Shown here: positions 15,957 through 24,740 of the stretch, piece by piece
How the letters are laid out: every line of letters begins with the position of its first letter
Numbering within the stretch: the first letter of the stretch is position 1
Origin: Hymenobacter glacieicola
GTDB taxonomy: Bacteria; Bacteroidota; Bacteroidia; Cytophagales; Hymenobacteraceae
Direction: 5' to 3'
DNA: 64,000 nt
NCBI RefSeq assembly: GCF_014640315.1
Contig: NZ_BMGS01000002.1
Coordinates: forward strand, 582,445 to 646,444
Notes under the pieces: model-generated
Told to the model about the DNA's origin: nothing
The model's input: the letters and a program-made list of their open reading frames with translations, nothing else
The model's database searches: none
Position numbers and translations under genes: made by a program

Positions 15957-16165
15957 AAGAGGTAGTGATGCAGTGCATGATGGCAAGGCGGCAGCCGAAG
16001 CCATTCTTCCTCCTTTGCCAGACACCCCCGTGAATTGACAAGCCCATACCTCCAGGCTGGAAGTATGGGCTTGTTATAGCTTGAGGGGTAGTACTGCGAG
16101 CAAGGGGCCGATGGCATCCGCTCCGCCTCGCCTCAACAATTCACTCAATTACTGCACTACCTCTT
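15957..16165. repeat. Nested inverted-repeat element B
   Basis: A three-layer palindrome filling the gap between two convergent stop codons. Outer arms: 15957-15967 and 16155-16165, perfect. Middle arms: about 15986-16008 and 16108-16133, imperfect, containing AGGCG-AGCCGAAGCCAT words. Inner arms: 16038-16049 and 16063-16074, perfect. The inner hairpin and middle words match element A at 13000-13250. Confidence 0.75.
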
Positions 16166-16787
16166 AAAAGAGCCCGAACAGTGTGCTGTTGATTTTGTCG
16201 ATGATAACGCTCAGGTCCTCGGGCTGATTAACGTAGTCGAGGTTATTGACGTCCACAATCAGCAGCTTACCGTGCTTGTAGCCACTAATCCACTCCTCGT
16301 AGTGCTCGTTGAGGTGCTTGAGGTAGTCAATCTTGATGTTGTTTTCGTAGTCGCGGTTACGCTTGTCAATCTGGGAAACCAGCTTGGGCAGGTCGGCGCG
16401 CAGGTAGAGCAGCAGGTCCGGCGGGTTCACCATGCTGATCATGGAGTTGAACAAGCTCAGGTAGTTCTGGTAGTCACGCTCCGCCATGAGGCCCGACTGG
16501 TGCAGGTTGGCCGCGAAAATGTGGGCGTCCTCGTAAATCGTGCGGTCCTGGATTACCCCTTTGCCAGCCAGCTGCAGTTCCTTGATGCGTTGGGTCTGGT
16601 GGAAGCGGCTGTTGAGGAAATACACCTGCAGGTGAAACGCCCAGCGCGGCATGTCATCGTAGAAATCCTTTAGGTAAGGATTGTGGTCCACATCCTCCAG
16701 GAATACTTCCCAGTTGAAGTGATGAGCCAATTTGTTGGCCAGCGTGGTCTTGCCGGCGCCAATGTTGCCGACGATTGCAATGTGCAT
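16164..16787 (-). CDS. Deoxynucleoside kinase (dGK/dAK-like)
   Basis: A 207-residue cytoplasmic enzyme. The P-loop GNIGAGKT is at 7-14, followed by the substrate-site E-D-x-x-x-N-P motif and the DRTIYEDAHIF region characteristic of the deoxyguanosine/deoxyadenosine kinase family. A LYLRADLPKL strand and RNRDYE lid segment complete the pattern. It phosphorylates salvaged deoxynucleosides with ATP. Base specificity cannot be fixed by eye. It is divergent from the next gene by roughly 130 bases. Confidence 0.92.
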   Translation of the reverse strand: MHIAIVGNIGAGKTTLANKLAHHFNWEVFLEDVDHNPYLKDFYDDMPRWAFHLQVYFLNSRFHQTQRIKELQLAGKGVIQDRTIYEDAHIFAANLHQSGLMAERDYQNYLSLFNSMISMVNPPDLLLYLRADLPKLVSQIDKRNRDYENNIKIDYLKHLNEHYEEWISGYKHGKLLIVDVNNLDYVNQPEDLSVIIDKINSTLFGLF

Positions 16788-16873
16788 GAGCGAAACGCAG
16801 AAAAAAACGGAGCGGTAAAAATAGCGGATGCCAGCCGAACCAAATAGCGAAACCTGATAAGGCTGAGTTAATA

Positions 16874-16881
16874 TACTTTTG
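16874..16881 (+). promoter_or_regulatory. Putative Bacteroidota -7 box TACTTTTG
   Basis: Matches TANNTTTG. Transcription from here would begin near 16888, which argues for the GTG start at 16918 of the next gene over earlier in-frame TTG codons. No clear -33 TTTG was found. Confidence 0.35.
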
Positions 16882-16917
16882 GGTATACTGCATGATCCTC
16901 ACCCTTCGCTATTTGTT

Positions 16918-17385
16918 GTGGCTACCCATTCGCTACCTCTTGAATTCCTGGGCTCCCTGCCCGATGCCCACGGCCAGCCGTTGGTAGAGTTCCATCACTC
17001 CCCAACCCATCAGGTTCTGTACGTGCAGTGGTTTGGCAATCTGACGGGGCGCGAGATAATCCGGGTGGCCCGCGACGGTCTGGGCCTGCACGCCCGCCTG
17101 CGCTACCCCCTGCTGCTCAATGATAAAAGCCAAGCCACCGGCGACTGGAGCGAGGCTATGGACTGGCTGGAGTACGAATGGTTGCCCCAGGCCATGGACA
17201 CGGGTCTGCAGGCCATGGCGTACGTTTTCGCACCTGAGGTACACAACCAGCTTGTAAGCCTAGATTTTTTTGAGCGGGTGCGGCAGCAGCTACCCATCCA
17301 GCTTTTCCACAACTTACCGGCGGCCTGGCAGTGGCTGGCCCACGAGCACCACGCCCCCGACCCGGCCGTTACGTCTCTACCCTAA
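16918..17385 (+). CDS. Hypothetical cytoplasmic protein
   Basis: About 155 residues if the GTG at 16918 is used; the frame is open further upstream but contains no ATG. The alternating strand-helix pattern (HQVLYVQWFGNLTGREII, LRYPLLLNDKSQATGDW, AMAYVFAPE) resembles the STAS/SpoIIAA-like small alpha-beta proteins common in Hymenobacter-like genomes. I cannot assign a family with confidence. No signal peptide or metal-binding motif is visible. It stands alone, followed by a hairpin at 17501. Confidence 0.6.
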   Translation: MATHSLPLEFLGSLPDAHGQPLVEFHHSPTHQVLYVQWFGNLTGREIIRVARDGLGLHARLRYPLLLNDKSQATGDWSEAMDWLEYEWLPQAMDTGLQAMAYVFAPEVHNQLVSLDFFERVRQQLPIQLFHNLPAAWQWLAHEHHAPDPAVTSLP

Positions 17386-17500
17386 TCAGGAGCTTATAGT
17401 CATCCTCCACGGCTGGGGGGAGGGGTGAGCAACACCTTCGCTTACAGTTGGTTGGTCTGCCACTAGGGTATTAGACATTTGAACTGGGCATATAAATAGT

Positions 17501-17534
17501 AAGCGCCGCGCCACCCAAGGGTAGCGCGGCGCTT
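17501..17534. terminator. Hairpin between convergent genes
   Basis: Perfect 11-base arms at 17501-17511 and 17524-17534, with a 12-base loop and T-rich sequence after. Confidence 0.6.
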
Positions 17535-17571
17535 GTTCGTACAAATAAGTCTAAACCAACGGGATTATTGA

Positions 17572-18249
17572 TTATTCCCGGATTACGTCTTTCACGTCGC
17601 GAGCTTTTTCCAGGGTGCGGAACTCCCCCTGCAGGCTGCGAATGCGCAGGCGCTCTTCCAGGGGCATTTGTTCCCGCACTTGCTCGTAGCGGGCGTTCAA
17701 GCGGCTTAGCACGGCGCTAGCGGCGCTCCAGTCGGCCTGGGTCCAGTTTCTTTTGTCGGAGCGCATGTTTTCTACCAGGCGGAAGTACAGGTCGGGCAGC
17801 TCCGTGGGGCGGGCCCGGCTGATGTTGACTTCCTCGCCGAGCAGGCGGCGCTGGGCTTCCTGGGCCGTGGCCGGGCGACGGGCGGCCGCGTCGAGGCTAT
17901 CCTGGCGGGTTGCCCACTTCTTGTAACGGCCTTTCTGGATAGTGTACTCACGTTTGCCCTCCACCGTGAGGCTGTCCACAGCCTTGTCGATGCGGGTGCT
18001 CTGGCGGTCAAACTCCTCCGTAATGCGGGGCAGCTCGCGGCGGGCCGTGGTAGCAGCCTGCTCTACCTTGTCATTAACCCAGTCACTGAACACGCGCAAA
18101 TCCTGCTCTACACCGGAGGTAGTAGAGCTAGCAGAAGGCGCTTTTGCGGTTCTAGGGGCAGTTTTTGGGGTTTGCTGAGCAAAGGCAGCCGGGGAGGCCA
18201 GCAGGCCGGCCGCCGTCAGGAGCGTAAGCGAAAACAGGAAAGGCTTCAT
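17572..18249 (-). CDS. Secreted helical protein of unknown function
   Basis: A 225-residue protein with a clear signal peptide ending at AAFAQ (about residue 25) and a short Thr/Ser/Pro linker. A highly charged helical body follows (VFSDWVNDKVEQAATTARRELPRI, WTQADWSAASAVLSRLNARYEQV). I recognise no family with confidence. The repeated W-x-x-A-x-W helical motif suggests an envelope-stress or scaffold-like periplasmic protein, which is only a guess. It is divergent from the GNAT gene. Confidence 0.6.
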   Translation of the reverse strand: MKPFLFSLTLLTAAGLLASPAAFAQQTPKTAPRTAKAPSASSTTSGVEQDLRVFSDWVNDKVEQAATTARRELPRITEEFDRQSTRIDKAVDSLTVEGKREYTIQKGRYKKWATRQDSLDAAARRPATAQEAQRRLLGEEVNISRARPTELPDLYFRLVENMRSDKRNWTQADWSAASAVLSRLNARYEQVREQMPLEERLRIRSLQGEFRTLEKARDVKDVIRE

Positions 18250-18404
18250 AAGGCAGGTACGCGTCGGGGTGGGTGATAAAGGAAAACGCTAAACGGCCGT
18301 GGGGCCGGAGTCGTGTACGTGATGCACGCAATTTCCGACCCAAAACGAGCGAAACAGGGGTTGGGGTTCGGTTTTGCGCCGAATAATGCCGTTTTTTGCC
18401 CGCT

Positions 18405-18920
18405 ATGTCCGTCTCCGCCGCTGCTCCACTTCGCATCCAGTCCGCTACGCTAGCTGATATCCCGACCATTATCGGGCTGGCCGAAGCTACTTGGGAGCCT
18501 ACCTACCGCTTTATTATTTCGCGGGAGCAGATCGACTACATGTACCGCGTGATTTACACGCCGGCCTCCCTGGAGCGTCAGATGACGGAGCAGGGCCACA
18601 CGTTTCTGCTCGTGTACGTGGAAGGAGAAGCCACTGGGTACGCGTCCTTTTCGGCCCAGCCGGGCGAGGGGCTCTACAAGCTCCACAAGATTTATGTGCT
18701 CCCCTCGGCCCAGGGCCAGGGACTAGGCCAGCAGCTGGTGCAAGCCGTAGAACAAACCGTGCGCGAAGCCGGCGGGCAGACCCTGGAGCTAAACGTAAAC
18801 CGCCACAACCCCGCCCTGGCCTTTTATGAGCGCCTGGGCTTTCAGCTGCACCGCGAAGAGGACATTGCCATCGGGCCGTACTGGATGAACGACTACGTCA
18901 TGCGCAAAGAGCTGCGCTAG
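18405..18920 (+). CDS. GNAT family N-acetyltransferase
   Basis: A 171-residue protein from the ATG at 18405. It carries the acetyl-CoA-binding motif A: KIYVLPSAQGQGLGQQLV, matching V-x-P-x-x-Q/R-G-x-G. Motif B follows as LELNVNRHNPALAFYERLGF. The N-terminal part begins IQSATLADIPTI, usual for RimI-like members. It transfers an acetyl group to an unknown amine. Nothing in the neighbourhood suggests a substrate. Confidence 0.92.
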   Translation: MSVSAAAPLRIQSATLADIPTIIGLAEATWEPTYRFIISREQIDYMYRVIYTPASLERQMTEQGHTFLLVYVEGEATGYASFSAQPGEGLYKLHKIYVLPSAQGQGLGQQLVQAVEQTVREAGGQTLELNVNRHNPALAFYERLGFQLHREEDIAIGPYWMNDYVMRKELR

Positions 18921-19188
18921 CCGTATAGCACCAGGCCCCGCAAAGCGCCACCAACAGCGCAAGAATAAGGTAGGCGGAGCCTCGCGAAGCATCTCGACCT
19001 CTACACTTATTTTGCTTTTGCGGGTAGCAACGAAGCCAGAAATATGCTCCGCCAACCAAACCTCAGACCAAAGCAGGACACGTTGTTTCAGTCGTGAAAA
19101 CCACTTTTTCGCTGCTTAGCCGTACGGCCTATCTCATACGCTCCTTACTTCACCATTTCAGCAAGTCAACATCTCACCTTTCCACCAT

Positions 19189-19476
19189 ATGGCTACCAAA
19201 CTTACCGTCCTTAGCAACGGCTCTCTGCGGATTGAGGGCACCGATTTCGAGCTGGTTGATGCCCAGGGCCAGCCCTACGGCCTCGGCGGCCGGGAACGAA
19301 TCAGCATCTGCCGGTGCGGGCTTTCCAGCAACAAGCCCTTCTGCGACGGCTCGCACAAGGGCCACTTCGAGCACAACGCCGTAGCTTTTGATTTGCCCAC
19401 GCCCGGTGGGGCGCCGGCCGCACCCGCCCCGGCAACTCCGGCCACCCCGGATGCTGGCAACCAGCCCCTGGCGTAG
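19189..19476 (+). CDS. CDGSH iron-sulfur domain protein
   Basis: A 95-residue cytoplasmic protein with the full 2Fe-2S ligand set C41, C43, C52 and H56 in CRCGLSSNKPFCDGSH. The C-terminal 25 residues are a low-complexity Ala/Pro tail. CDGSH clusters take part in redox or iron handling; the partner is unknown. The leader 19145-19188 is TCACC-rich. Upstream, 18970-18998 contains a partial copy of the GAAGCATCTC repeat module. A terminator follows at 19500. Confidence 0.93.
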   Translation: MATKLTVLSNGSLRIEGTDFELVDAQGQPYGLGGRERISICRCGLSSNKPFCDGSHKGHFEHNAVAFDLPTPGGAPAAPAPATPATPDAGNQPLA

Positions 19477-19499
19477 TTGCAGCCTACTTTCCCTGCCAT

Positions 19500-19540
19500 A
19501 AGCAAGGCCCGCTGCCAATATCTGGTAGCGGGCCTTGCTT
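19500..19540. terminator. Terminator between CDGSH and ACBP genes
   Basis: Fourteen-base arms at 19500-19513 and 19527-19540 with a T-rich 3' side. The genes are convergent. Confidence 0.7.
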
Positions 19541-19560
19541 GTGTAAAAGAACCGGAATGC

Positions 19561-19812
19561 CTAGAACAGGGAGTTCACGAAATCTACGTAGTCCTGGCGG
19601 GCCTCGTCCTGGGATTTGCCGCGCAGGCCGGCCCAGGCATCGTACTTGGCAATGGCTTTAAAGTCGAAGCCCCCGGGCCGGTCGCCGGTTACGTCGCCCT
19701 CACTGGCTTGCTTGAATAGGGCATAGAGCTTCAGCAGCGTGGTGTTGTCGGGTTTGCTGGGGAGCTGCTGAACGCGCTGCTGGGCAGCTTCGAAGTCGGC
19801 GGAAGTGGCCAT
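19561..19812 (-). CDS. Acyl-CoA-binding protein
   Basis: An 83-residue protein from the ATG at 19812, the exact size of eukaryotic-type ACBP. It has the ligand pattern LLKLYALFKQASEGDV followed by D-R-P-G and KAIAKYDAWAGLRGKS, which contains the conserved K-W/Y-D-A-W. It binds long-chain acyl-CoA esters in the cytoplasm. The longer open frame to 19944 is noncoding leader. It converges on the CDGSH gene. Confidence 0.92.
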   Translation of the reverse strand: MATSADFEAAQQRVQQLPSKPDNTTLLKLYALFKQASEGDVTGDRPGGFDFKAIAKYDAWAGLRGKSQDEARQDYVDFVNSLF

Positions 19813-19963
19813 ACGGTGACGAGAGGGGGATAGTGAAATGGTGAGGTAAGAGCTCTGCGCGGGCAGAACTGTGGCAAAAGATACGGATTGGCCGTGAATT
19901 AGGCTGCATGCAGCGTTTTTCTGTATCGTATCTTCCCCTCCCACTTCTCACCCGTCTGCTTTT

Positions 19964-21262
19964 ATGCTACACCGACTACTCGCTGGCCTGACCCTGGGCG
20001 GCGCCCTGCTGCTGGGGCCGGCAGCCCTGGCCCAGAAAACCTACCTGCACTGCGGCCGCCTCCTGGACATGCGCCAGGACCGGGCCCAAACCGAAATGAC
20101 CGTGGTAGTGGAAAACGGCCGGGTGGTAGCCGTGGAGCGCGGCTACACCACCCCCGCCACCGGCCGCGACAACGTAGTAGACCTGAAAAACCGCACCGTG
20201 CTGCCCGGCCTCATCGACTGCCACGTGCATTTGGAGGGCGAGACCAGCAAGGACAACTACCTCAAAGAATTCACCCAGAACCCCGCCGACGTGGCCTTTG
20301 GCTCCCTGGAGCACGCCCGCAAAACTCTGCTGGCGGGCTTTACCACCGTGCGCGACCTGGGCGGCTCGGGCGTAAACCTGGCTTTGCGCAATGCCATTAA
20401 CCGCGGGCAGGTAGTAGGGCCGCGCATCTTCACGGCGGGCAAGGCCATTTCGGGTACTGGCGGCCACATGGACCCTACCAACGGTTACCGCCTGGACCTG
20501 ATGGGTATGCCCGGCCCCGCCGAGGGGGTGGCCAACGGCCCCGACCAGGGCCGGCAGGCCGTGCGGGAGCAGTACAAGCGCGGCGCCGACCTAATTAAAA
20601 TTGCCAGCACCGGTGGCGTACTCAGCGTAGCCAAGGACGGCTCGGCGCCCCAGTTTACCGAAGAGGAAATCAGGGCGGTGGTGCAGGCCGCGCGCGATTT
20701 GGGCCTGAACGTGGCCTGCCACGCCCACGGGGCGGAGGGCATGAAGCGGGCTATTCGGGCGGGCGTCACCAGCATTGAGCACGGCACCCTGATGGATGAC
20801 GAAACCATTCAGCTCATGAAAAAGCACGGCACCTGGTACGTACCCACCATCACGGCCGGCAAATCGGTAGCCGACTCAGCCACTAAAAACCCGAATTACT
20901 ACCCGCCGCTGGTGACGCCTAAGGCTCTGGCCATTGGGCCCAAGCTGCAGGGTACGTTCGGGCGGGCCTACAAAGCGGGGGTTAAAATTGCGTTTGGTAC
21001 CGATGCCTCCGTGTTCCGGCACGGCGTAAATGCCTTCGAGTTCCGCTACATGGTAGAGGCCGGGATGCCCCCGCTACAGGCGCTACGGGCCGCCACCGTA
21101 AACGCGGCCGAGCTGCTGGGCCAGTCGCCGGCCCTGGGCACGCTGGAGCCGGGCAAGCTGGCCGACGTAGTGGCCGTGGAAGGCGACCCGGTGCAGGACA
21201 TCAATGCTATGCAGCGCGTGCGGTTTGTCATGAAACAAGGTGTGGTGTACCGGCAGGAATAG
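19964..21262 (+). CDS. Secreted amidohydrolase (imidazolonepropionase-like)
   Basis: A 432-residue protein with a signal peptide ending at ALAQ (about residue 21). Metal ligands of the amidohydrolase fold are readable: DCHVHLEGE, a candidate carboxylated lysine in ADLIKIASTGG, CHAHGAEG, SIEHGTLMD and the final aspartate in AFGTDASVFRHG. The C-terminal LEPGKLADVVAVEGDP strand is typical. Relatives hydrolyse Xaa-Pro dipeptides or similar cyclic amides; the substrate is not determined. It appears monocistronic. Confidence 0.9.
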   Translation: MLHRLLAGLTLGGALLLGPAALAQKTYLHCGRLLDMRQDRAQTEMTVVVENGRVVAVERGYTTPATGRDNVVDLKNRTVLPGLIDCHVHLEGETSKDNYLKEFTQNPADVAFGSLEHARKTLLAGFTTVRDLGGSGVNLALRNAINRGQVVGPRIFTAGKAISGTGGHMDPTNGYRLDLMGMPGPAEGVANGPDQGRQAVREQYKRGADLIKIASTGGVLSVAKDGSAPQFTEEEIRAVVQAARDLGLNVACHAHGAEGMKRAIRAGVTSIEHGTLMDDETIQLMKKHGTWYVPTITAGKSVADSATKNPNYYPPLVTPKALAIGPKLQGTFGRAYKAGVKIAFGTDASVFRHGVNAFEFRYMVEAGMPPLQALRAATVNAAELLGQSPALGTLEPGKLADVVAVEGDPVQDINAMQRVRFVMKQGVVYRQE

Positions 21263-21382
21263 TGCTTCTGGAGCCGGTTAAGCCAATTTGGCACCTACTC
21301 CGGCAAGAAACAAGGCCAGCTCGACTATAACATTTGAGCTGCTACCTGGCGTACAGAAGGCACTCTGTTCCATAATCTCGCT

Positions 21383-21910
21383 ATGAAGCCTTCCGATCTG
21401 AATTCCCTTGCGCAGAAGTTTCTGCAGTATAAGCTCACCCTCGCTTTTGCGGAAAGCTGCACGGCGGGGCTACTCGCCTCCGAGTTTGTCAAGGCCTTTG
21501 GGAGCAGCGAGGTCTTGCTGGGCTCGGTGGTTACCTACCACCCCACGGCCAAGCAGCGCCTGTTGGGGGTCAAGAAGGAAACGCTGGCCCTGTACACCGC
21601 CGAAAGCCAGCAGGTAACCAACGAAATGGTCATGGGCCTGCACAAGCACCTGCCCACTGCCGACGTCTGCGTGGCCGTAACGGGCCTGTGCGGCGGCGGC
21701 GCCTCCGAGTCGGAAGACAAGCCGGTGGGGACCATGTACTTTACCGTCATGCACCAGAACCGCGCCTATGAGCTTCGCCAGGAATTTGAGGGCGACTGTG
21801 ACAAAGTGCGCCAACTAGCCGCTGACTACATCTTCGACTACCTCAACACCTTGCTTGATGAACACGCCCAGCAACACGCCGGCTCCGCCGTTGAGGAAAA
21901 GATGAAGTGA
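21383..21910 (+). CDS. CinA-like nicotinamide-nucleotide amidohydrolase
   Basis: A 175-residue protein corresponding to the C-terminal domain of CinA (PncC) without the N-terminal CinA domain. Signature motifs are FAESCTAGLLASEFV, LGSVVTYHPTAKQRLLGV and VAVTGLCGGG, followed by PVGTMYFTV. The stand-alone form deamidates NMN to nicotinate mononucleotide in pyridine nucleotide recycling. Its TGA at 21908-21910 abuts a nested repeat. Confidence 0.9.
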   Translation: MKPSDLNSLAQKFLQYKLTLAFAESCTAGLLASEFVKAFGSSEVLLGSVVTYHPTAKQRLLGVKKETLALYTAESQQVTNEMVMGLHKHLPTADVCVAVTGLCGGGASESEDKPVGTMYFTVMHQNRAYELRQEFEGDCDKVRQLAADYIFDYLNTLLDEHAQQHAGSAVEEKMK

Positions 21911-22140
21911 GAAGCTAGGAAATAGGAGCTAGAAGACAGGAGCTAGAAGACAGAAGCTAGAAGTAAGCCCAGCATCCGGAGCAACACAAAGGACCTTATC
22001 ACGCGAGAACGAATGGCTGTTAAACTAGTCGTGCTACCGTGATAAGGTCCCTTGTCGCTGCCTGAGGCGCGGAATGCTCTGGATGACGTACATACTTCCA
22101 GCTTCTGGCTTCTGGCTCTTAGCTCCTATTTCCTAGCTTC
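21911..22140. repeat. Nested inverted-repeat element C
   Basis: Occupies exactly the interval between two convergent stop codons. Outer perfect 20-base arms: 21911-21930 and 22121-22140. Next to the left arm are tandem copies of an AGGAGCTAGAAGAC-type unit, with GCTTCTGGCTTCT copies on the right. The inner perfect 13-base arms are 21991-22003 and 22038-22050, containing GGACCTTAT, a word also present in the element at 29533-29719. Confidence 0.85.
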
Positions 22141-23205
22141 TTACTTCTTCCCCCGGCCGAGCATCAGCAGCAGGTTCAGGCGTACTAGGTCGCCCATGGT
22201 GCGGCAGGCGGTAAACTCCTGGGTGTGGTGGTGCTGATTGAGCTGGGCTTTGAGCTGGCTGACTTTTTCCGGCGGCGACACCTCATCCCGGCGAAGGCAG
22301 TCCATCAGGTCTTTCAGACGGTAGCGCTCCGAGCGGGCGCGGCGGGCCATCAGGGTGCGCTCCTCCGTCTGGTACTGCCGAATGGTTTCGGCGGTCAGCA
22401 GCTGGCTGCACAGCAGCACTACGGCCCGGTTATCCTTGAAGAACTGGGGCAAGTACATGTTCTTTTTGCCCTCGTAGCACTGCTGGTCGAAGTCGATGGC
22501 CCGGACGCGGTACTGCTCATCCTCGAAGTCGGGGGTTACGTCGATGACGTAGTTATAGGCGCGCATATCCCCGAGCAGGCGGGCAAAGCACCGCTCGTTA
22601 AACTTGACGAACTCCTTGGCAATGCGCACCTGGTTGAGGTGGGGCCGCTGCAGATGGTCCCGGATAAAGTCGTCGCCGGGAATACCGGCAATGTGCTCTT
22701 CAATCAGGGTAGCGCCGTGCACGAGGTAGTTCATGCTGTTGGGCGAAAGCAGGTGCTCCAGCTCCAGGCCGTACACGCGGGACGCATCGGCCCGCTTCAC
22801 GTAGAAGTAGTCATAATTGTCGTTGAGCTGATTGACGATGCGCACCCGAAATGGATTGGAGTTGCCGAAGCGGCAGTAGTCAATCCGGTCGGCCAGCAGA
22901 TGGTCGGTGAAGGACAGGTCGCCGGCCGTTTTGAGCAGGGCGTACACCTGGGTAAGGCCTTCGCCCAGTTCCCGCAGGGCCTGGGGCTCGTAAAACACAG
23001 TTTCCCAGAGCGTATCGCGCCCCTGCCGATCCAGCAGCGGAAAGCTCCCACTAATGCGCGTCAGGTCCAGGTAGGTGACGGGCAACTGGGTTTCCCGGTC
23101 GTACTGGTGCAGGTAGCGGCGCAGGGGCTCGGCAATGGCGTACGTAATCTTCTTTTTTGAAATCAGGGTCACGCGGGCAAACAGACAAGTGGATGTTGGC
23201 AGCAC
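22141..23205 (-). CDS. Conserved hypothetical protein, possible kinase-like fold
   Basis: About 354 residues from the GTG at 23205; another GTG at 23172 would give 343 and a basic start SKKKITYA. I do not recognise a named family. Visible landmarks are FGNSNPFRVRIVNQLNDNYD, YNYVIDVTPDFED and VRAIDFDQQCYEGKK. The last, an acidic I-D-F-D after a hydrophobic strand, recalls the metal-binding aspartate of aminoglycoside/HipA-like kinases. This is only a structural guess. No signal peptide or membrane segment is seen. Confidence 0.65.
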   Translation of the reverse strand: MLPTSTCLFARVTLISKKKITYAIAEPLRRYLHQYDRETQLPVTYLDLTRISGSFPLLDRQGRDTLWETVFYEPQALRELGEGLTQVYALLKTAGDLSFTDHLLADRIDYCRFGNSNPFRVRIVNQLNDNYDYFYVKRADASRVYGLELEHLLSPNSMNYLVHGATLIEEHIAGIPGDDFIRDHLQRPHLNQVRIAKEFVKFNERCFARLLGDMRAYNYVIDVTPDFEDEQYRVRAIDFDQQCYEGKKNMYLPQFFKDNRAVVLLCSQLLTAETIRQYQTEERTLMARRARSERYRLKDLMDCLRRDEVSPPEKVSQLKAQLNQHHHTQEFTACRTMGDLVRLNLLLMLGRGKK

Positions 23206-23430
23206 AAGCTACGCTTTAGCGGGCGTACGCACGCGGCTTGCTCTTGGCTGCTCCCGCGACTTACCAGGCCCGCCCGCCGGACGGGCCGGGGCTCCAGGGC
23301 TACTGGTAGAGGCTACCCTCAGCCGCGGCGCCGCAACGGCGCGAGCCAGAGAACTTCCGGGCAAAAATCAGCACATCAAGTGCTTCCGTTGTAACTTCGC
23401 AGGTGGTTACTCTTGCCGCGCACTGCCGTT

Positions 23431-24675
23431 ATGAAAAAACTTCTACTCACTCTTTTTGTCGTGCTGTTGTGCCCAATTCTGTCCCCGGGCTGGGGCTTTT
23501 TCGGTCACCGCACCATCACTCAGATTTCGGTGTACGCCCTGCCCTCGGCCATGCGTGACTTCTACTACCGCAACCTGCCCCAACTGATTCGGCTAAGCAC
23601 GGCCGCCGACGAGCGTAGCAGCCAGGACCCGCTGGAAGCCAGCAAGCACTTCATCCGCATGGACCACTACGGCGACGACCCGTTCGGCGTCATGCCCAAG
23701 GCCTGGGACAAGGCGGAGGCCAAGTATACGGCCGACACCCTGCGCAAATATGGCACCCTGCCCTGGGCCGTGCTGGAAACCAAAGCCAAACTAACCGAAG
23801 CATTCCGCCAGCGCGACACGACCGCCATCATTGCCCTTTCTGCCGATTTGGGCCACTACGTAGCCGATGCCTACGTGCCCCTGAACATGACGCTTAACTA
23901 CGACGGGCAGCTCTCAAAGCAGGAGGGTATTCATGCCTTGTGGGATAGTAAGCTGCCTGAGCGCCACATTGCCAAGTACAAGCTCGACAGCGAGTCGGGG
24001 CACTACTCCAAGGATGCGCTCAAGGACGTCTGGCAGGCCGTACAGGATTCCTATGGTTTTCTGGGCGACACCTTCGACAAGGAGGAGGAAATTACCCGCA
24101 AGTACACGCCCGAAACCAAGTACATCTTCAGCCACAAGTACGGCAAAACCCGCCGCTCCTACTCCGATGCTTTTGCCGACTCTTACCACGAAAAAGTAGG
24201 CGGCCAGGTAGCTTACCGCCTGAAGCTGGCCCCCACCATGGTGGCCTCCATGTGGATGACGGCCTGGAAGGACGCCGGCAGCCCCGACCTGAACGCCCTG
24301 CTGAAAAAAGCCCCCAGCAAGGAGGAAAAGGACAAGCTGGACGAGGAAATGAAAATCTGGAAGGACAACGGGCTGGCAGATCAGCAGTTGCTCCTGTCCC
24401 TGCAGAAGTTCAAAGAAGCCGAGCGGCCCGATATGATTAACGCGGCCAAGGACATGCAGGCCCTTCCCCCCGACGCGGAAGCTTCCCCGGCCCCCATGCC
24501 GACGCCCGTAGCCGGAGCCCCCGCCCTACCAGCTGGTACTACCAAAGTCAAAACCAAGAGCAAGCCAGTAGCCGCCCCAGCCCAGAAGGAAAAGGTAAAA
24601 ACTGAAAAGCCAGCCAAGCAAAAGAAGAAACCAGCCGATGACGGCTGGGGCTCCCCAGCGGGCTCAGGCTGGTAA
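23431..24675 (+). CDS. Zn-dependent phospholipase C / S1-P1 nuclease-like protein
   Basis: A 414-residue exported protein; MKKLLL at 23431 starts a signal peptide. Mature sequence begins WGFFGHRTI (W21, H26), where an N-terminal Trp and a His are zinc ligands in this superfamily. DLGHYVADAYVPLN supplies further His/Asp ligands. The last 70 residues are a Lys/Pro/Ala-rich tail of low complexity ending in Gly/Trp. Whether it cuts phospholipids or nucleic acid cannot be told. Another, diverged member lies at 42446-43723. A terminator follows at 24704. Confidence 0.8.
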   Translation: MKKLLLTLFVVLLCPILSPGWGFFGHRTITQISVYALPSAMRDFYYRNLPQLIRLSTAADERSSQDPLEASKHFIRMDHYGDDPFGVMPKAWDKAEAKYTADTLRKYGTLPWAVLETKAKLTEAFRQRDTTAIIALSADLGHYVADAYVPLNMTLNYDGQLSKQEGIHALWDSKLPERHIAKYKLDSESGHYSKDALKDVWQAVQDSYGFLGDTFDKEEEITRKYTPETKYIFSHKYGKTRRSYSDAFADSYHEKVGGQVAYRLKLAPTMVASMWMTAWKDAGSPDLNALLKKAPSKEEKDKLDEEMKIWKDNGLADQQLLLSLQKFKEAERPDMINAAKDMQALPPDAEASPAPMPTPVAGAPALPAGTTKVKTKSKPVAAPAQKEKVKTEKPAKQKKKPADDGWGSPAGSGW

Positions 24676-24703
24676 TCTCCTCAGCAGAAAGCGCAATTAA
24701 CTA

Positions 24704-24740
24704 AGTGCGGCCCACTATAAAGCGGGCCGCACTTTTTTTG
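24704..24740 (+). terminator. Rho-independent terminator
   Basis: Perfect 10-base arms at 24704-24713 and 24724-24733 followed by seven T residues. The remaining AT-rich spacer 24741-25025 holds only an unsupported open frame on the minus strand (see findings). Confidence 0.85.

Noticed and set aside
21911..22140. Tandem AGGAGCTAGAAGAC units considered as a CRISPR-like array
   Set aside because: Only two to three degenerate units, no regular spacers, no cas genes; better explained as palindrome arms.
22225..23160. 311-codon plus-strand frame opposite the hypothetical at 22141-23205
   Set aside because: The minus-strand protein has sensible domain-like patterns; the plus-strand product is Val/Gly/Leu low-complexity.
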